Virus record (IMG/VR): IMGVR_UViG_3300033981_002454
Location: 1-64,000 of that record
From: a virus
DNA length: 64,000 nucleotides
Direction: 5' to 3' (one strand)
A program made the translations under genes and the position numbers. The notes beneath the pieces were generated by a model. That model was not told where the DNA came from and did no database searches. It was given only the letters and a program-made list of their open reading frames with translations. Positions 57,544-64,000 of this stretch are shown here, piece by piece; within the stretch, counting starts at the first letter, position 1, and the number at the start of each line of letters is the position of its first letter.

Positions 57544-58244
57544 CAGCCCCCGCAGTGCGCGGCGGCTCCTGGGTCAACGGACCGCTTGACTGCCGCGCCG
57601 CCTACCGGGGCAGCAGCGACCCGGCCTTCGTCAACTCCGACCTCGGCGTTCGCCCCTGCCGCCTCCTCCATCCATCTTCCATTTCTTCAGAGACCATGAC
57701 TACCTCCAATCACAGCATCTCCGCTTCCGCCCTCAACCTGCCGATGGTTTCCATCGCTCCAGGGCGCTTCATGATGGGATCCGATTCACCCTCCGCTTTC
57801 TCTGATGAGAAGCCGGTCCATGAGGTGATCATCGACAAAGGCTTTGAGATGGCGGAAGCTCCGACCACTCAAGCCCAGTGGCGATGGGTCGCCGAGAACC
57901 TGCCCAAGGTCGAGCGCGATCTCAATCCCGATCCCTCACGCTTCAAGGGCGATGATCGCCCCGTCGAATGCGTCTCCTGGTATGACGCCATGGAATTCTG
58001 TGCCCGCCTCAGTCAGGCCACAGGTAAGACCTACACCCTCCCTACCGAGGAGCAGTGGGAATACGCCTGCCGCGCAGGCACCACCACTGAATTCGCTTTC
58101 GGTGACACCCTCGATGAGTCCCAGGCACGCTTCAACGCAGATTCCACCTGCGATGTCAAGCAGTACCAACCCAACGCCTGGGGCCTCTACGACATGCATG
58201 GCCAGGTCTTCGAGTGGTGCCGCAACGAATACAAGCCCTATTGA
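57540..58244 (+). CDS. Cassette 3 fused in frame to a truncated FGE-sulfatase core
   Basis: 234 residues from ATG 57540 or 182 from ATG 57696. Residues 6-39 are a third C-terminal segment (VRGGSWVNGPLDCRAAYRG...) whose GFR end is altered to GVRP. From 57696 the normal N-terminal FGE core follows: PMVSIAPGRFMMGS, PVECVSWYDAMEFCARLS, YTLPTEEQWEYACRAGT, NAWGLYDMHGQVFEWC. It stops at CRNEYKPY, precisely before the point where relatives continue into RVLRGGSW...GFR. The order of parts is thus circularly permuted or the core is truncated. It may serve as a binding scaffold rather than an enzyme. Confidence 0.75.
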   Translation: MTAPAVRGGSWVNGPLDCRAAYRGSSDPAFVNSDLGVRPCRLLHPSSISSETMTTSNHSISASALNLPMVSIAPGRFMMGSDSPSAFSDEKPVHEVIIDKGFEMAEAPTTQAQWRWVAENLPKVERDLNPDPSRFKGDDRPVECVSWYDAMEFCARLSQATGKTYTLPTEEQWEYACRAGTTTEFAFGDTLDESQARFNADSTCDVKQYQPNAWGLYDMHGQVFEWCRNEYKPY

Positions 58245-58254
58245 TTCCCTGCCC

Positions 58255-58659
58255 ATGCATTCCGATCTGATTGGGGGCCGGCTTCGACATTTCATGCATC
58301 AAGCCGCCCCCTTTTTCTGCATTGCTATTGCCCTGCTCTGGCATCTTGTCGATGCCTCCTACGCCGCCGGCAGCCAGCTGCGTCTTGCCCTGGAAGAGCG
58401 CAGCCAGCAGCTAGCAGCCCTCCATCTCCACCTCCTCGGCCTCACTCCCCCTGAACCCCAATCCATCCCTCCTATGACCCTCTCTGTGCCCACTGCGGAA
58501 GACCCGGAGCTGACAGCCTTCCGCTGCGCTCTCAATGGAATCGACCTCAGCCTCAATGTGTCCCAGCTGCGTGCCCTGGCTCGCGAGCGGGGGCACCGCG
58601 GCAACAAGGTCTCCCGAGCTCGCCGCTCTGACCTGCTCCTCCTGCTGAGCAGGTCATGA
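58255..58659 (+). CDS. Membrane-anchored protein with SAP-like C-terminus
   Basis: 134 residues from ATG 58255. Membrane segment PFFCIAIALLWHLVDASYAA, coiled part (RLALEERSQQLAALHLHLL), and LNVSQLRALARERG...RRSDLLLLL resembling SAP/Rho-N DNA-binding helices. A second start at 58474 could give the SAP part alone. Stop overlaps the next cassette gene (ATGA). Confidence 0.5.
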   Translation: MHSDLIGGRLRHFMHQAAPFFCIAIALLWHLVDASYAAGSQLRLALEERSQQLAALHLHLLGLTPPEPQSIPPMTLSVPTAEDPELTAFRCALNGIDLSLNVSQLRALARERGHRGNKVSRARRSDLLLLLSRS

Positions 58660-59108
58660 CGTATCAAGTGCAACGCGGCGGTACTTGGTTTTTCAGGACG
58701 GAACAACAGGCGTATTTACGCTTGTCCTACCGACGCGCCGCTCCGCACTACCAAGACGATCTCGTCGGTTTCCGCGTGGTGTGCCTCCCTCGGGAGGTGG
58801 CACCACCTCGGATGCTACCGCCACTGCGCGGTGGCTCCTGGGGCAACAACCCCGGGTTCTGCCGCTCGGCCTGCCGCGGCTTCGGACGCTTCCAGCCCGG
58901 CTATGCCAGCAGCGGCTTGGGCTTCCGCGTGGTGTGCCTCCCTCTGGGGGTCAAGCCCACGCAGGTAACCATGCGCGGCGGCTCCCACGCCCAGCTCAGC
59001 TACCCCTGGTGCCGCTCGACCTGTCGCGGCATTTCCCATTCGCCCGACTATGCCGACTACGACCTCGGCTTTCGTGTGATCTGTCTTCCGCGGGGGATGA
59101 CACCATGA
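58656..59108 (+). CDS. Triple FGE C-terminal segment protein (cassettes 4-6)
   Basis: 150 residues holding three successive segments: QRGGTWFFRTEQQAYLRLSY...GFRVVCLP, LRGGSWGNNPGFCRSACRG...GFRVVCLP and MRGGSHAQLSYPWCRSTCRG...GFRVICLP, joined by short linkers. Each has conserved RGG and GFRV ends and a divergent interior. No FGE core is attached. Its stop overlaps the next ATG. Confidence 0.65.
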   Translation: MTYQVQRGGTWFFRTEQQAYLRLSYRRAAPHYQDDLVGFRVVCLPREVAPPRMLPPLRGGSWGNNPGFCRSACRGFGRFQPGYASSGLGFRVVCLPLGVKPTQVTMRGGSHAQLSYPWCRSTCRGISHSPDYADYDLGFRVICLPRGMTP

Positions 59109-59536
59109 CGATCCCCAATCGGGCGTTACGCGGCGGTCCCTGGGACTTCTTCCTTAGGCATTGCCGCTCTGCCCATCGCTTTCCCGGAGAACCCGGCGAG
59201 CCAATCGACAACATCGGTTTCCGCGTGGTGTGCGTCCCTCCAGGGGCCTCCACCGCACGCTGCGACTTGTCAATGCGCGGTGGCTCCTGGTTCAACTTCC
59301 CCAGGAACTGCCGCTCGGTCTACCGCTACCGCGACCAGCCCGGCTATGCCAACGACGTCATCGGGTTTCGCGTGGTGTGCCTCCCCCAGGAAGAAGCACC
59401 ATGCCGGGCGGTATTGCGCGGCGGCGGCTGGGACAGTCTCCCCTCAGACCGCCGCTTGGCTCACCGCGGCATTGACCTGCCCGGCTATACCGACGACTAC
59501 ATCGGCTTTCGTGTGATCTGTCTTCCGCCCTCCTGA
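59105..59536 (+). CDS. Triple FGE C-terminal segment protein (cassettes 7-9)
   Basis: 143 residues: LRGGPWDFFLRHCRSAHRF...GFRVVCVP, MRGGSWFNFPRNCRSVYRYR...GFRVVCLP, LRGGGWDSLPSDRRLAHRG...GFRVICLP. The middle unit is closest to cassette 1 (SWFNFPR shared). Same architecture as the preceding gene, so the two probably arose by duplication of a three-unit block. Confidence 0.65.
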   Translation: MTIPNRALRGGPWDFFLRHCRSAHRFPGEPGEPIDNIGFRVVCVPPGASTARCDLSMRGGSWFNFPRNCRSVYRYRDQPGYANDVIGFRVVCLPQEEAPCRAVLRGGGWDSLPSDRRLAHRGIDLPGYTDDYIGFRVICLPPS

Positions 59537-59565
59537 CCAACACACTTCACTTCTTTCTCAACCCC

Positions 59566-59835
59566 ATGACTTCTCTCCATCGACCTAAGCTCGGTAAAAG
59601 CCTCCGGCTCTCCATTTCTGCGGCCCTATTCCTCTACCTCGGGGTTGCAGCAGCTAACGATGCCAAGGACTTCTTCCTTGGAGGGCCCTATTGCGCGTGG
59701 TTCTCACTCGCTAGGCCCGTCTGCCAGGCTCCTTCCATCAGGAACTCCAGCAACTCAGTCTTGTTGAACATCCATGCTCCAGTTAAACCCTTGAGCCTTG
59801 CCAGCGTCCTCAACTCGTCAGCCTTGAGGCCATAG
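59566..59835 (+). CDS. Possible secreted small protein, overlaps an opposite-strand gene
   Basis: 89 residues. The start KLGKSLRLSISAALFLYLGV then AAAN-DAKD looks like a signal peptide with a cleavage site. From 59688 on, the frame is antisense to a better-supported zinc-ribbon gene, so the true 3' end is doubtful; it may be a truncated gene. Confidence 0.3.
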   Translation: MTSLHRPKLGKSLRLSISAALFLYLGVAAANDAKDFFLGGPYCAWFSLARPVCQAPSIRNSSNSVLLNIHAPVKPLSLASVLNSSALRP

Positions 59836-60086
59836 GCCATCTCTGGATTGGCCTCCCACTCCTCGATCGTCGGTGGCATGCGAGACCCCTTCTGTCTCGG
59901 CTCCGCCGCACGGCATGGCTTCCCATCTGTCCACTGCCTCAGCTCAGCTGGGATCACCTCCTCTGGCTGTTGAGACGTCCACAGCATTTGACTGCAACAG
60001 TCGCACTTCCTAGCTCTCACTCGTATCCCGTCTTCCCCCTTGTAGGTGTGAGCCACCTTTGTCTCACCACCGCATTCGCACTGCAT
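59688..60086 (-). CDS. Zinc-ribbon protein with SAP-like C-terminus
   Basis: 132 residues. CECGGETKVAHTYKGEDGIRV RARKCDCCSQ forms a ribbon with two Cys pairs, like the NrdR-type ribbon at 18147 (CPxC, RRRRxCxxC). GLKADELRTLARLKGL...NKTELLEFLM is SAP-like. Transcribed against the surrounding genes in a three-gene leftward islet. Confidence 0.6.
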   Translation of the reverse strand: MQCECGGETKVAHTYKGEDGIRVRARKCDCCSQMLWTSQQPEEVIPAELRQWTDGKPCRAAEPRQKGSRMPPTIEEWEANPEMAYGLKADELRTLARLKGLTGAWMFNKTELLEFLMEGAWQTGLASENHAQ

Positions 60087-60113
60087 GACGTGTGTTGCGC
60101 AATGCCCGACAAC

Positions 60114-60296
60114 TTACCCCATGTCATGCATTAGTGCATCCCATCCAGGCAGCTGGAGGCCCGCCAGGTCTTCAGTTGCGAACTTCCGGCGGAATCCCTC
60201 CAGCAGGGAGTGCTGAAGAATGGCCAGCTCTAAATCGCGCCGCATGGCGTCCTCGATCAACTGCGCCAGCTCAGTCTCCTCCCCTGCGTATCGCAT
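60114..60296 (-). CDS. Small hypothetical protein in the leftward islet
   Basis: 60 residues; ATG 60296 overlaps the preceding stop. Helical (ETELAQLIEDAMRRDLELAI). No family recognised. Confidence 0.5.
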   Translation of the reverse strand: MRYAGEETELAQLIEDAMRRDLELAILQHSLLEGFRRKFATEDLAGLQLPGWDALMHDMG

Positions 60297-60799
60297 CAGG
60301 CCAGTGGGCTCTCCTCAGTCCGCTGGACCTGTTGCTGCCCCTGCTGCATGAAGCCCATCAGAGCCATCAGTTGCTGAGCGCCTTCAGTCATGGCCGCACC
60401 GCCGGCCACTGCACCGCCAGCGGCCAATGCTGGGTAGGCGCCACGCCGCACAAGCGCACTATTCGCGAACTGGTGGCTCAGGCGCTCCCTTGGCCCCAGT
60501 GAGCCATGTCCACCCATTCCTCGTTTCATCTGGGATGAATACCTTGCCACGAAGTCGCTCTCCCCCATCTCGCTGAAGTCCTTCCGAATCGCTCCCATCT
60601 CGATCTGCTTACCAGATCCATCCCTGGCCCGATCGGCAATCTCCTGGATCATTCTGTCGGGATTGTCCTTGTAGAGCTTCCCGACGAGGTTGGCCTGCCT
60701 TGCCACGCCCGACGTCCTATGGGCAATCTCGTCTGCAATGGCTTTATCGATCATCTTCTGCTCGATGCCACCCAGCCATTTCAGCGGATTCATGCCCAT
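60296..60799 (-). CDS. Virion-type protein with hydrophobic Gly/Ala segment, leftward islet
   Basis: 167 residues from ATG 60799 (an upstream extension to 60862 lacks a good start). Charged helices (GGIEQKMIDKAIADEIAHR, RMIQEIADRARD), then PALAAGGAVAGGAAMTEGAQ and a Gln-rich end. Composition is like the internal virion-type proteins at 45036-49846, suggesting a displaced structural gene. Confidence 0.5.
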   Translation of the reverse strand: MGMNPLKWLGGIEQKMIDKAIADEIAHRTSGVARQANLVGKLYKDNPDRMIQEIADRARDGSGKQIEMGAIRKDFSEMGESDFVARYSSQMKRGMGGHGSLGPRERLSHQFANSALVRRGAYPALAAGGAVAGGAAMTEGAQQLMALMGFMQQGQQQVQRTEESPLA

Positions 60800-60847
60800 A
60801 ACTCGATCCTGGATCCCTCTCAGTCTAGTTCCTGTTTTGTGAGCCTT

Positions 60848-60873
60848 CTCAGCAGTGCACACTGCCTGTTGAG
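60848..60873 (+). promoter_or_regulatory. CAGCAG hairpin element, copy 7
   Basis: CTCAGCAG-TGCACACTGC-CTGTTGAG, 8 bp with one G-U, 34 bases before ATG 60907. Confidence 0.7.
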
Positions 60874-60906
60874 CGGGCCAATGTCCCTTTACCCTTTCCT
60901 CTGATC

Positions 60907-61326
60907 ATGCCCCAAATCTCTCTTCCCCTCGTTCCCATCGAGCTTCGCTGGTACAACATTCTCGACAGCGACAACTCCGAAAAGTCCAACTGGACTGAGG
61001 CCACCCTGGCTTTCGTGACCGGCCGCAAGGACGGCATCGCTGTTCGTGAGACAGCCGTCAAGGTTGGCTTCAAGTCCGACCACGCCATCGAGATGTTTGG
61101 CGAGGATGATCCATCCGAGTCCGTCGAGATCAACGGAGTGACCTACTTCGCCAAGATCGTCCAATCCCCGGAGGAAGGGAAGCCATACCGGCTGAGCGCC
61201 CTCCAGGTCGGCATGCGTGCCTGTCAGCTCAAGCAGCTGCAGGACGCCAGGAAGCAAGCCAAAGTGATCAACATCACTGACGCTCCCAGCAAGTCCGACG
61301 ACTCCGGCGAGGCTCAAACCGCCTAA
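60907..61326 (+). CDS. Hypothetical protein, right arm
   Basis: 139 residues from ATG 60907 (no SD). VPIELRWYNILDSDNSE...ATLAFVTGR, VTYFAKIVQSPEEGKPYRL and a Lys/Asp-rich tail. May be a single-domain replication accessory, by position near the SSB-like and Gp157-like genes. Ends before a strong terminator. Confidence 0.55.
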   Translation: MPQISLPLVPIELRWYNILDSDNSEKSNWTEATLAFVTGRKDGIAVRETAVKVGFKSDHAIEMFGEDDPSESVEINGVTYFAKIVQSPEEGKPYRLSALQVGMRACQLKQLQDARKQAKVINITDAPSKSDDSGEAQTA

Positions 61327-61352
61327 GACCAACATCTGTTTCGGTAGCAACG

Positions 61353-61378
61353 AGCCCTGGCGCAAGCCGGGGCTTTTC
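61353..61378 (+). terminator. Rho-independent terminator with GCAA tetraloop
   Basis: AGCCCTGGC-GCAA-GCCGGGGCT, nine base pairs (one G-U), then TTTC. Confidence 0.85.
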
Positions 61379-61439
61379 TGCTTCAATGACCGCCACGTCG
61401 GGCATACCGCCAGACACTCCATCCTTCCATCTCACTCCT

Positions 61440-62228
61440 ATGACCGTCGCTCCACCACCCAAGCCCACCACCTTTGAGCCCATTGTTCAGGCCAATGGCA
61501 GATCCCTCTTCCATCTGGCCATGGAGGCCCAGGAGATTGACGGCGAGCTTGCGATTGCCGTCGCCCAGCTCTCCTCTGAGGACCCCGAAGAGGTAGCTAC
61601 TGCAGAAGAGCTCATCTCCTCTATCCTCCAACGCGCCAATACCAGCCAGCAGTCATTGCTGGACAAGGTCAATCAAATGGCCTTTGTTGTTAAGTCACTG
61701 GAGAACCGTGCTGATTACTTCAAGCAGCAGGTCGAGACCTACAAGGAGAAGAGCAATCGCGACCAGGCCGATTCCGATCGCTTGCTCCGCTACCTGGTTC
61801 GAACCTTGGCGGCCCTCCACCCTGGCAAGAAGGAATTCCATCTTTCGGATTACGACCTCTGCTCACGTCAGAGTGACTCCACCGAGATCCTGGATGACCA
61901 GCAGGTCCCGCCGGATTTGTGCCGGCACGAAATCATCATCCAAGTCCCTGCTGGCAAGGGTGATTTAGGCCCCATGCTTCACAAGGAAATCAGTGATTTC
62001 ATTGCTGAGCTCATCACTGGTGTGTCGGGAGGTGATTATCTCTTGCCAACCCTTAATTCCTATCCAATCAAGAATCTTGTCAAGGAACGCATCAAGCAAA
62101 ATCCAGCCCCCGAAGAAGTCCGCTCCCTCTCAGCGGCTTACGGCCCAGCAACGCATGCGGTCGTCCTGAGATCAGACGCAGTCCCTGGCGCTGAGGTCGT
62201 TCGCAAGAAGACCTGGTCCATCAAGTGA
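61440..62228 (+). CDS. Gp157-like phage protein (Sipho_Gp157 family)
   Basis: 262 residues from ATG 61440; ATG 61386 is possible. LFHLAMEAQEIDGELAIAV, NQMAFVVKSLENRADYFKQQ, then SNRDQADSDRLLRYLVRTL follow the coiled-coil layout of phage Gp157 proteins, commonly encoded with SSB and recombination genes. A C-terminal region (residues about 130-262) with HEIIIQVPAGKG and NLVKERIKQNP is extra compared with short relatives. Role in recombination or phage resistance is only suggested for the family. Confidence 0.65.
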   Translation: MTVAPPPKPTTFEPIVQANGRSLFHLAMEAQEIDGELAIAVAQLSSEDPEEVATAEELISSILQRANTSQQSLLDKVNQMAFVVKSLENRADYFKQQVETYKEKSNRDQADSDRLLRYLVRTLAALHPGKKEFHLSDYDLCSRQSDSTEILDDQQVPPDLCRHEIIIQVPAGKGDLGPMLHKEISDFIAELITGVSGGDYLLPTLNSYPIKNLVKERIKQNPAPEEVRSLSAAYGPATHAVVLRSDAVPGAEVVRKKTWSIK

Positions 62229-62725
62229 CGCTCCAGCCGCCATGGCTGCAAGTGAGTTACACCCCGACCGGAGATGGGCTAATCACGCCCATCAATGGTC
62301 GGGCCAAAAGCGCACTCATCACCCTCTTCCCTCTCTACCAATTTGAGCGCATCGGCGAATCAGTCCTGCTCCCTCCTGAGCAGCTGAGCGCGATGTGCTC
62401 TTTCCTTTCATCCCTCCAATGCCAATTCACACCGTCACAACCCATCCCAAGCCCAGCTACAAAATCCCCGGCTGGGACTATTCCTACTTCGATAAACCCA
62501 CCAACGCAGGCGGGCAGTCCGTCGCTGTCTTCTCGCCCGCAATTTCAGACATCATCAAACCTGGATTTCAGTTCGACGAAAGCCAGCTCCGCTTCGAACC
62601 AACTCTCGGTGCTTCTGTCCTCGAATTGGACTTCCATGAGCCGCAGCAAATGGAAGAGCCTTCGATCCCTCCTAACCCTGAGGCCGGGTGGGGAGATCCT
62701 GACTGTCTCCCTACCGCGGAATTAG
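62225..62725 (+). CDS. Hypothetical protein, C-terminal part doubtful
   Basis: GTG 62225 overlaps the previous stop. The first 65 residues (YTPTGDGLITPINGRAKSAL, ITLFPLYQFERIGESVLLPP) look like a real small domain. The remaining Ser/Pro/Thr-rich part overlaps the next gene in another frame and looks like a shadow, so a frameshift or very long overlap is present. Confidence 0.4.
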   Translation: MTLQPPWLQVSYTPTGDGLITPINGRAKSALITLFPLYQFERIGESVLLPPEQLSAMCSFLSSLQCQFTPSQPIPSPATKSPAGTIPTSINPPTQAGSPSLSSRPQFQTSSNLDFSSTKASSASNQLSVLLSSNWTSMSRSKWKSLRSLLTLRPGGEILTVSLPRN

Positions 62726-63000
62726 GACACGGCAGCAACGGGCATCGACCGCCCCATCCCCATACCGCCCGTAAGCGGGCCAGGGAGGAGGGGGCTCAAA
62801 CCCTTCCAGCTGCCCTCGTCCGGATCGCAAGTGAAATTGCCTCCTGCTACTGCATGATATACAGGCTGATCTCGCCTGTCGTCAACGAGGCACGCCGAGC
62901 TGACGTCGCTCAGAAACTTACAGCTATTGCTTGTATTCCCTATTACAGGGCAGCAGGCGTCGAACTCAGTGAGGACGACGTCAAAGGCATGACCATGTGA
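62419..63000 (+). CDS. Hypothetical protein, right arm
   Basis: 193 residues from ATG 62419 (an in-frame GTG at 62395 is possible). YKIPGWDYSYFDKPTNAGGQ, VFSPAISDIIKPGFQFDESQ, a charged linker, then helices VRIASEIASCYCMIYRLI and VAQKLTAIACIPYYRAAGVE. Ordered ends with a disordered middle. No family recognised. Confidence 0.55.
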   Translation: MPIHTVTTHPKPSYKIPGWDYSYFDKPTNAGGQSVAVFSPAISDIIKPGFQFDESQLRFEPTLGASVLELDFHEPQQMEEPSIPPNPEAGWGDPDCLPTAELGHGSNGHRPPHPHTARKRAREEGAQTLPAALVRIASEIASCYCMIYRLISPVVNEARRADVAQKLTAIACIPYYRAAGVELSEDDVKGMTM

Positions 63001-63018
63001 CAAATTCTTGCGCCTGTT

Positions 63019-63040
63019 CAGCAGTGCGCACGACCTGCTG
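63019..63040 (+). promoter_or_regulatory. CAGCAG hairpin element, copy 8
   Basis: CAGCAG-TGCGCACGAC-CTGCTG, 18 bases before ATG 63059. Confidence 0.7.
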
Positions 63041-63058
63041 CGTTCATTTCATTTGCCC

Positions 63059-63643
63059 ATGACTTCCTCTCTATCCACTCAATCACCCGAGCTACCCCAC
63101 TGGGCGACTCCCACTCCTCCCCCTCCTCAGCCGATGACCATCGGCATCGACCCCCTAGCCAATTTCTACCTGTATGACCGCAAGGACGTCATCTTCCCTG
63201 AGATCCGCGGGGCAATCACTGCCCTCCGCTTGATCCAGCTAGCAGGGAACACCGAGTCAGGCCCTCGTGATTACCTCGAGGTACGCATGATCTCTGGTGC
63301 TCCTACTCAGCCGTTTCGTCTGCTTCTGCCCGCTGATGAGCGTCCCGTGGACAGAGAACCTGGCCAGGTTTCTACTTCCAACTCCATCAAAAGCCTTCTA
63401 GGGGCGCTGCTCGTTCTTGATCTGACTACCCAGGCAGTCAAGCTGATCACCTCAAAGGGTGAGGGTCGAGTCAAGAACCGCAAGCCGACGTTCATCAATG
63501 TCTGCGTCTGCGGTCCTGACTGGGAATCCATCGCCCAGGTCAGAGCTGAAAACATCGGCGGCTCCAAAGCCGACATGGTTGCAGCCATCGCCCAAATCAA
63601 TCAATCCCTTCAGCAAGGGGTAGTGGCCCTCCCCAGCCGCTAG
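63059..63643 (+). CDS. Hypothetical protein, right arm
   Basis: 194 residues from ATG 63059 (no SD). NFYLYDRKDVIFPEIRGAI, DYLEVRMISG, SIKSLLGALLVLDLTTQAVK and INVCVCGPDWESI. A mixed alpha/beta protein without recognised family. It carries its own hairpin element. Confidence 0.55.
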   Translation: MTSSLSTQSPELPHWATPTPPPPQPMTIGIDPLANFYLYDRKDVIFPEIRGAITALRLIQLAGNTESGPRDYLEVRMISGAPTQPFRLLLPADERPVDREPGQVSTSNSIKSLLGALLVLDLTTQAVKLITSKGEGRVKNRKPTFINVCVCGPDWESIAQVRAENIGGSKADMVAAIAQINQSLQQGVVALPSR

Positions 63644-63686
63644 CCCCGTCTTCTCCTTTCACTTTCTCATCCATTTCTTAAATCCC

Positions 63687-64000
63687 ATGGCACACGAAGT
63701 CACTTCTGCAGTCTTCATGCACGGCACTGCCGCCTGGCACCCCGAAGGCGACGTCATCGAAGGCACCATGCCCGCCCCTGACGCCTTCCGTCGCTACGGA
63801 GCTCTCTTCCCTGTGGAGAAGCTCCAGCTCTGGGCCGGCGACCTCAGCAATCCTGAGCTCCTCGATGCCATTGCCCTGGCGGCTGACCAGCCCTTCTCTA
63901 CCCCGCAAGAGCGTGGAGAAGCCATCCACCAGGCCGCGTATCAGCACCTGATCAGCATGGCGGACAGCCGTGTTGCCATCTGGCGTCCCGACACCCGCAA
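63687..64000 (+). CDS. DUF932-type phage/plasmid protein (3' partial)
   Basis: Open to the window end from ATG 63687 after a pyrimidine-rich leader. MAHEVTSAVFMHGTAAWHPE resembles the start of DUF932 (TIGR03299) proteins (MaHEL...pWHglG), which occur on many phages and plasmids. About 104 residues are visible. Function of the family is unknown. Confidence 0.6.
   Translation, partial: MAHEVTSAVFMHGTAAWHPEGDVIEGTMPAPDAFRRYGALFPVEKLQLWAGDLSNPELLDAIALAADQPFSTPQERGEAIHQAAYQHLISMADSRVAIWRPDTR

Noticed and set aside
57230-59536. Active diversity-generating retroelement in the window
   Set aside because: No reverse transcriptase, accessory gene or adenine-rich template repeat was found among the reading frames; only variable-segment cassettes are present.
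1-64000. tRNA genes
   Set aside because: I found no cloverleaf with a convincing T-arm and CCA end by eye. A tRNAscan run would be decisive.

Overview
The window looks like most of a temperate, tailed-phage genome (or prophage) from a cyanobacterium, probably a freshwater Synechococcus/Cyanobium-type host. The phage assignment rests on a terminase, portal, major capsid protein, long tail fibres, endolysin and tyrosine integrase. The cyanobacterial assignment is inference from an NblA-like (phycobilisome degradation) gene, cyanobacterial-style MazG and ThyX genes, a collagen-like fibre and many genes without Shine-Dalgarno sites. No tape-measure gene is recognisable, and a run of Gly/Ala-rich, membrane-active virion-type proteins precedes the terminase, so a short-tailed (podovirus-like) virion is my best guess. 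No tRNA, rRNA, CRISPR or reverse transcriptase was seen. Both window ends cut genes: a primase-helicase on the left and a DUF932-type gene on the right.

Left arm, rightward (1-10366): VirE-type primase/helicase, then a roughly 570-base non-coding region packed with TGTCAAG/CTTGACA sites (candidate origin or operator array). A tightly coupled operon (mostly ATGA stop-start overlaps) follows, with a dNMP kinase, a ThyX thymidylate synthase, and three proteins that resemble a dCMP deaminase, an HNH nuclease and a Dam methylase but lack key catalytic residues. Leftward lysis/accessory block (10588-13491): coiled-coil membrane protein, holin-like protein, bimodular endolysin and NblA-like protein, with mazG inserted on the opposite strand. 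Leftward adhesin block (13929-16451) and integrase (16491-17648). A small control-like region (17752-18356) holds a zinc ribbon and a dyad.

The virion block (18357-53280) is mainly leftward: neck/tail-type proteins, a major capsid gene split by a group I intron carrying a LAGLIDADG endonuclease, a C39-like peptidase, scaffold-like protein, portal, large terminase, a 949-residue protein built of 11-residue repeats, and membrane-active internal-type proteins. A rightward island (25697-35877) carries two free-standing LAGLIDADG-type genes and a 2364-residue repetitive tail fibre with its accessory genes.

Right arm, rightward (53979-64000): small orphan genes, an SSB-like protein, a Gp157-like protein and a DUF932-type protein. 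Two features stand out. First, eight copies of a conserved hairpin (CAGCAG, about 10-nt loop, CTGYTG) precede the start codons of SD-less genes, several placed directly behind a rho-independent terminator. Second, a formylglycine-generating-enzyme (FGE/C-type-lectin) core lacks its normal C-terminus and is surrounded by nine separate copies of that C-terminal variable segment (RGGSW ... GFRVV). These look like variable-region cassettes of the kind diversified by retroelements, but no reverse transcriptase is present here.
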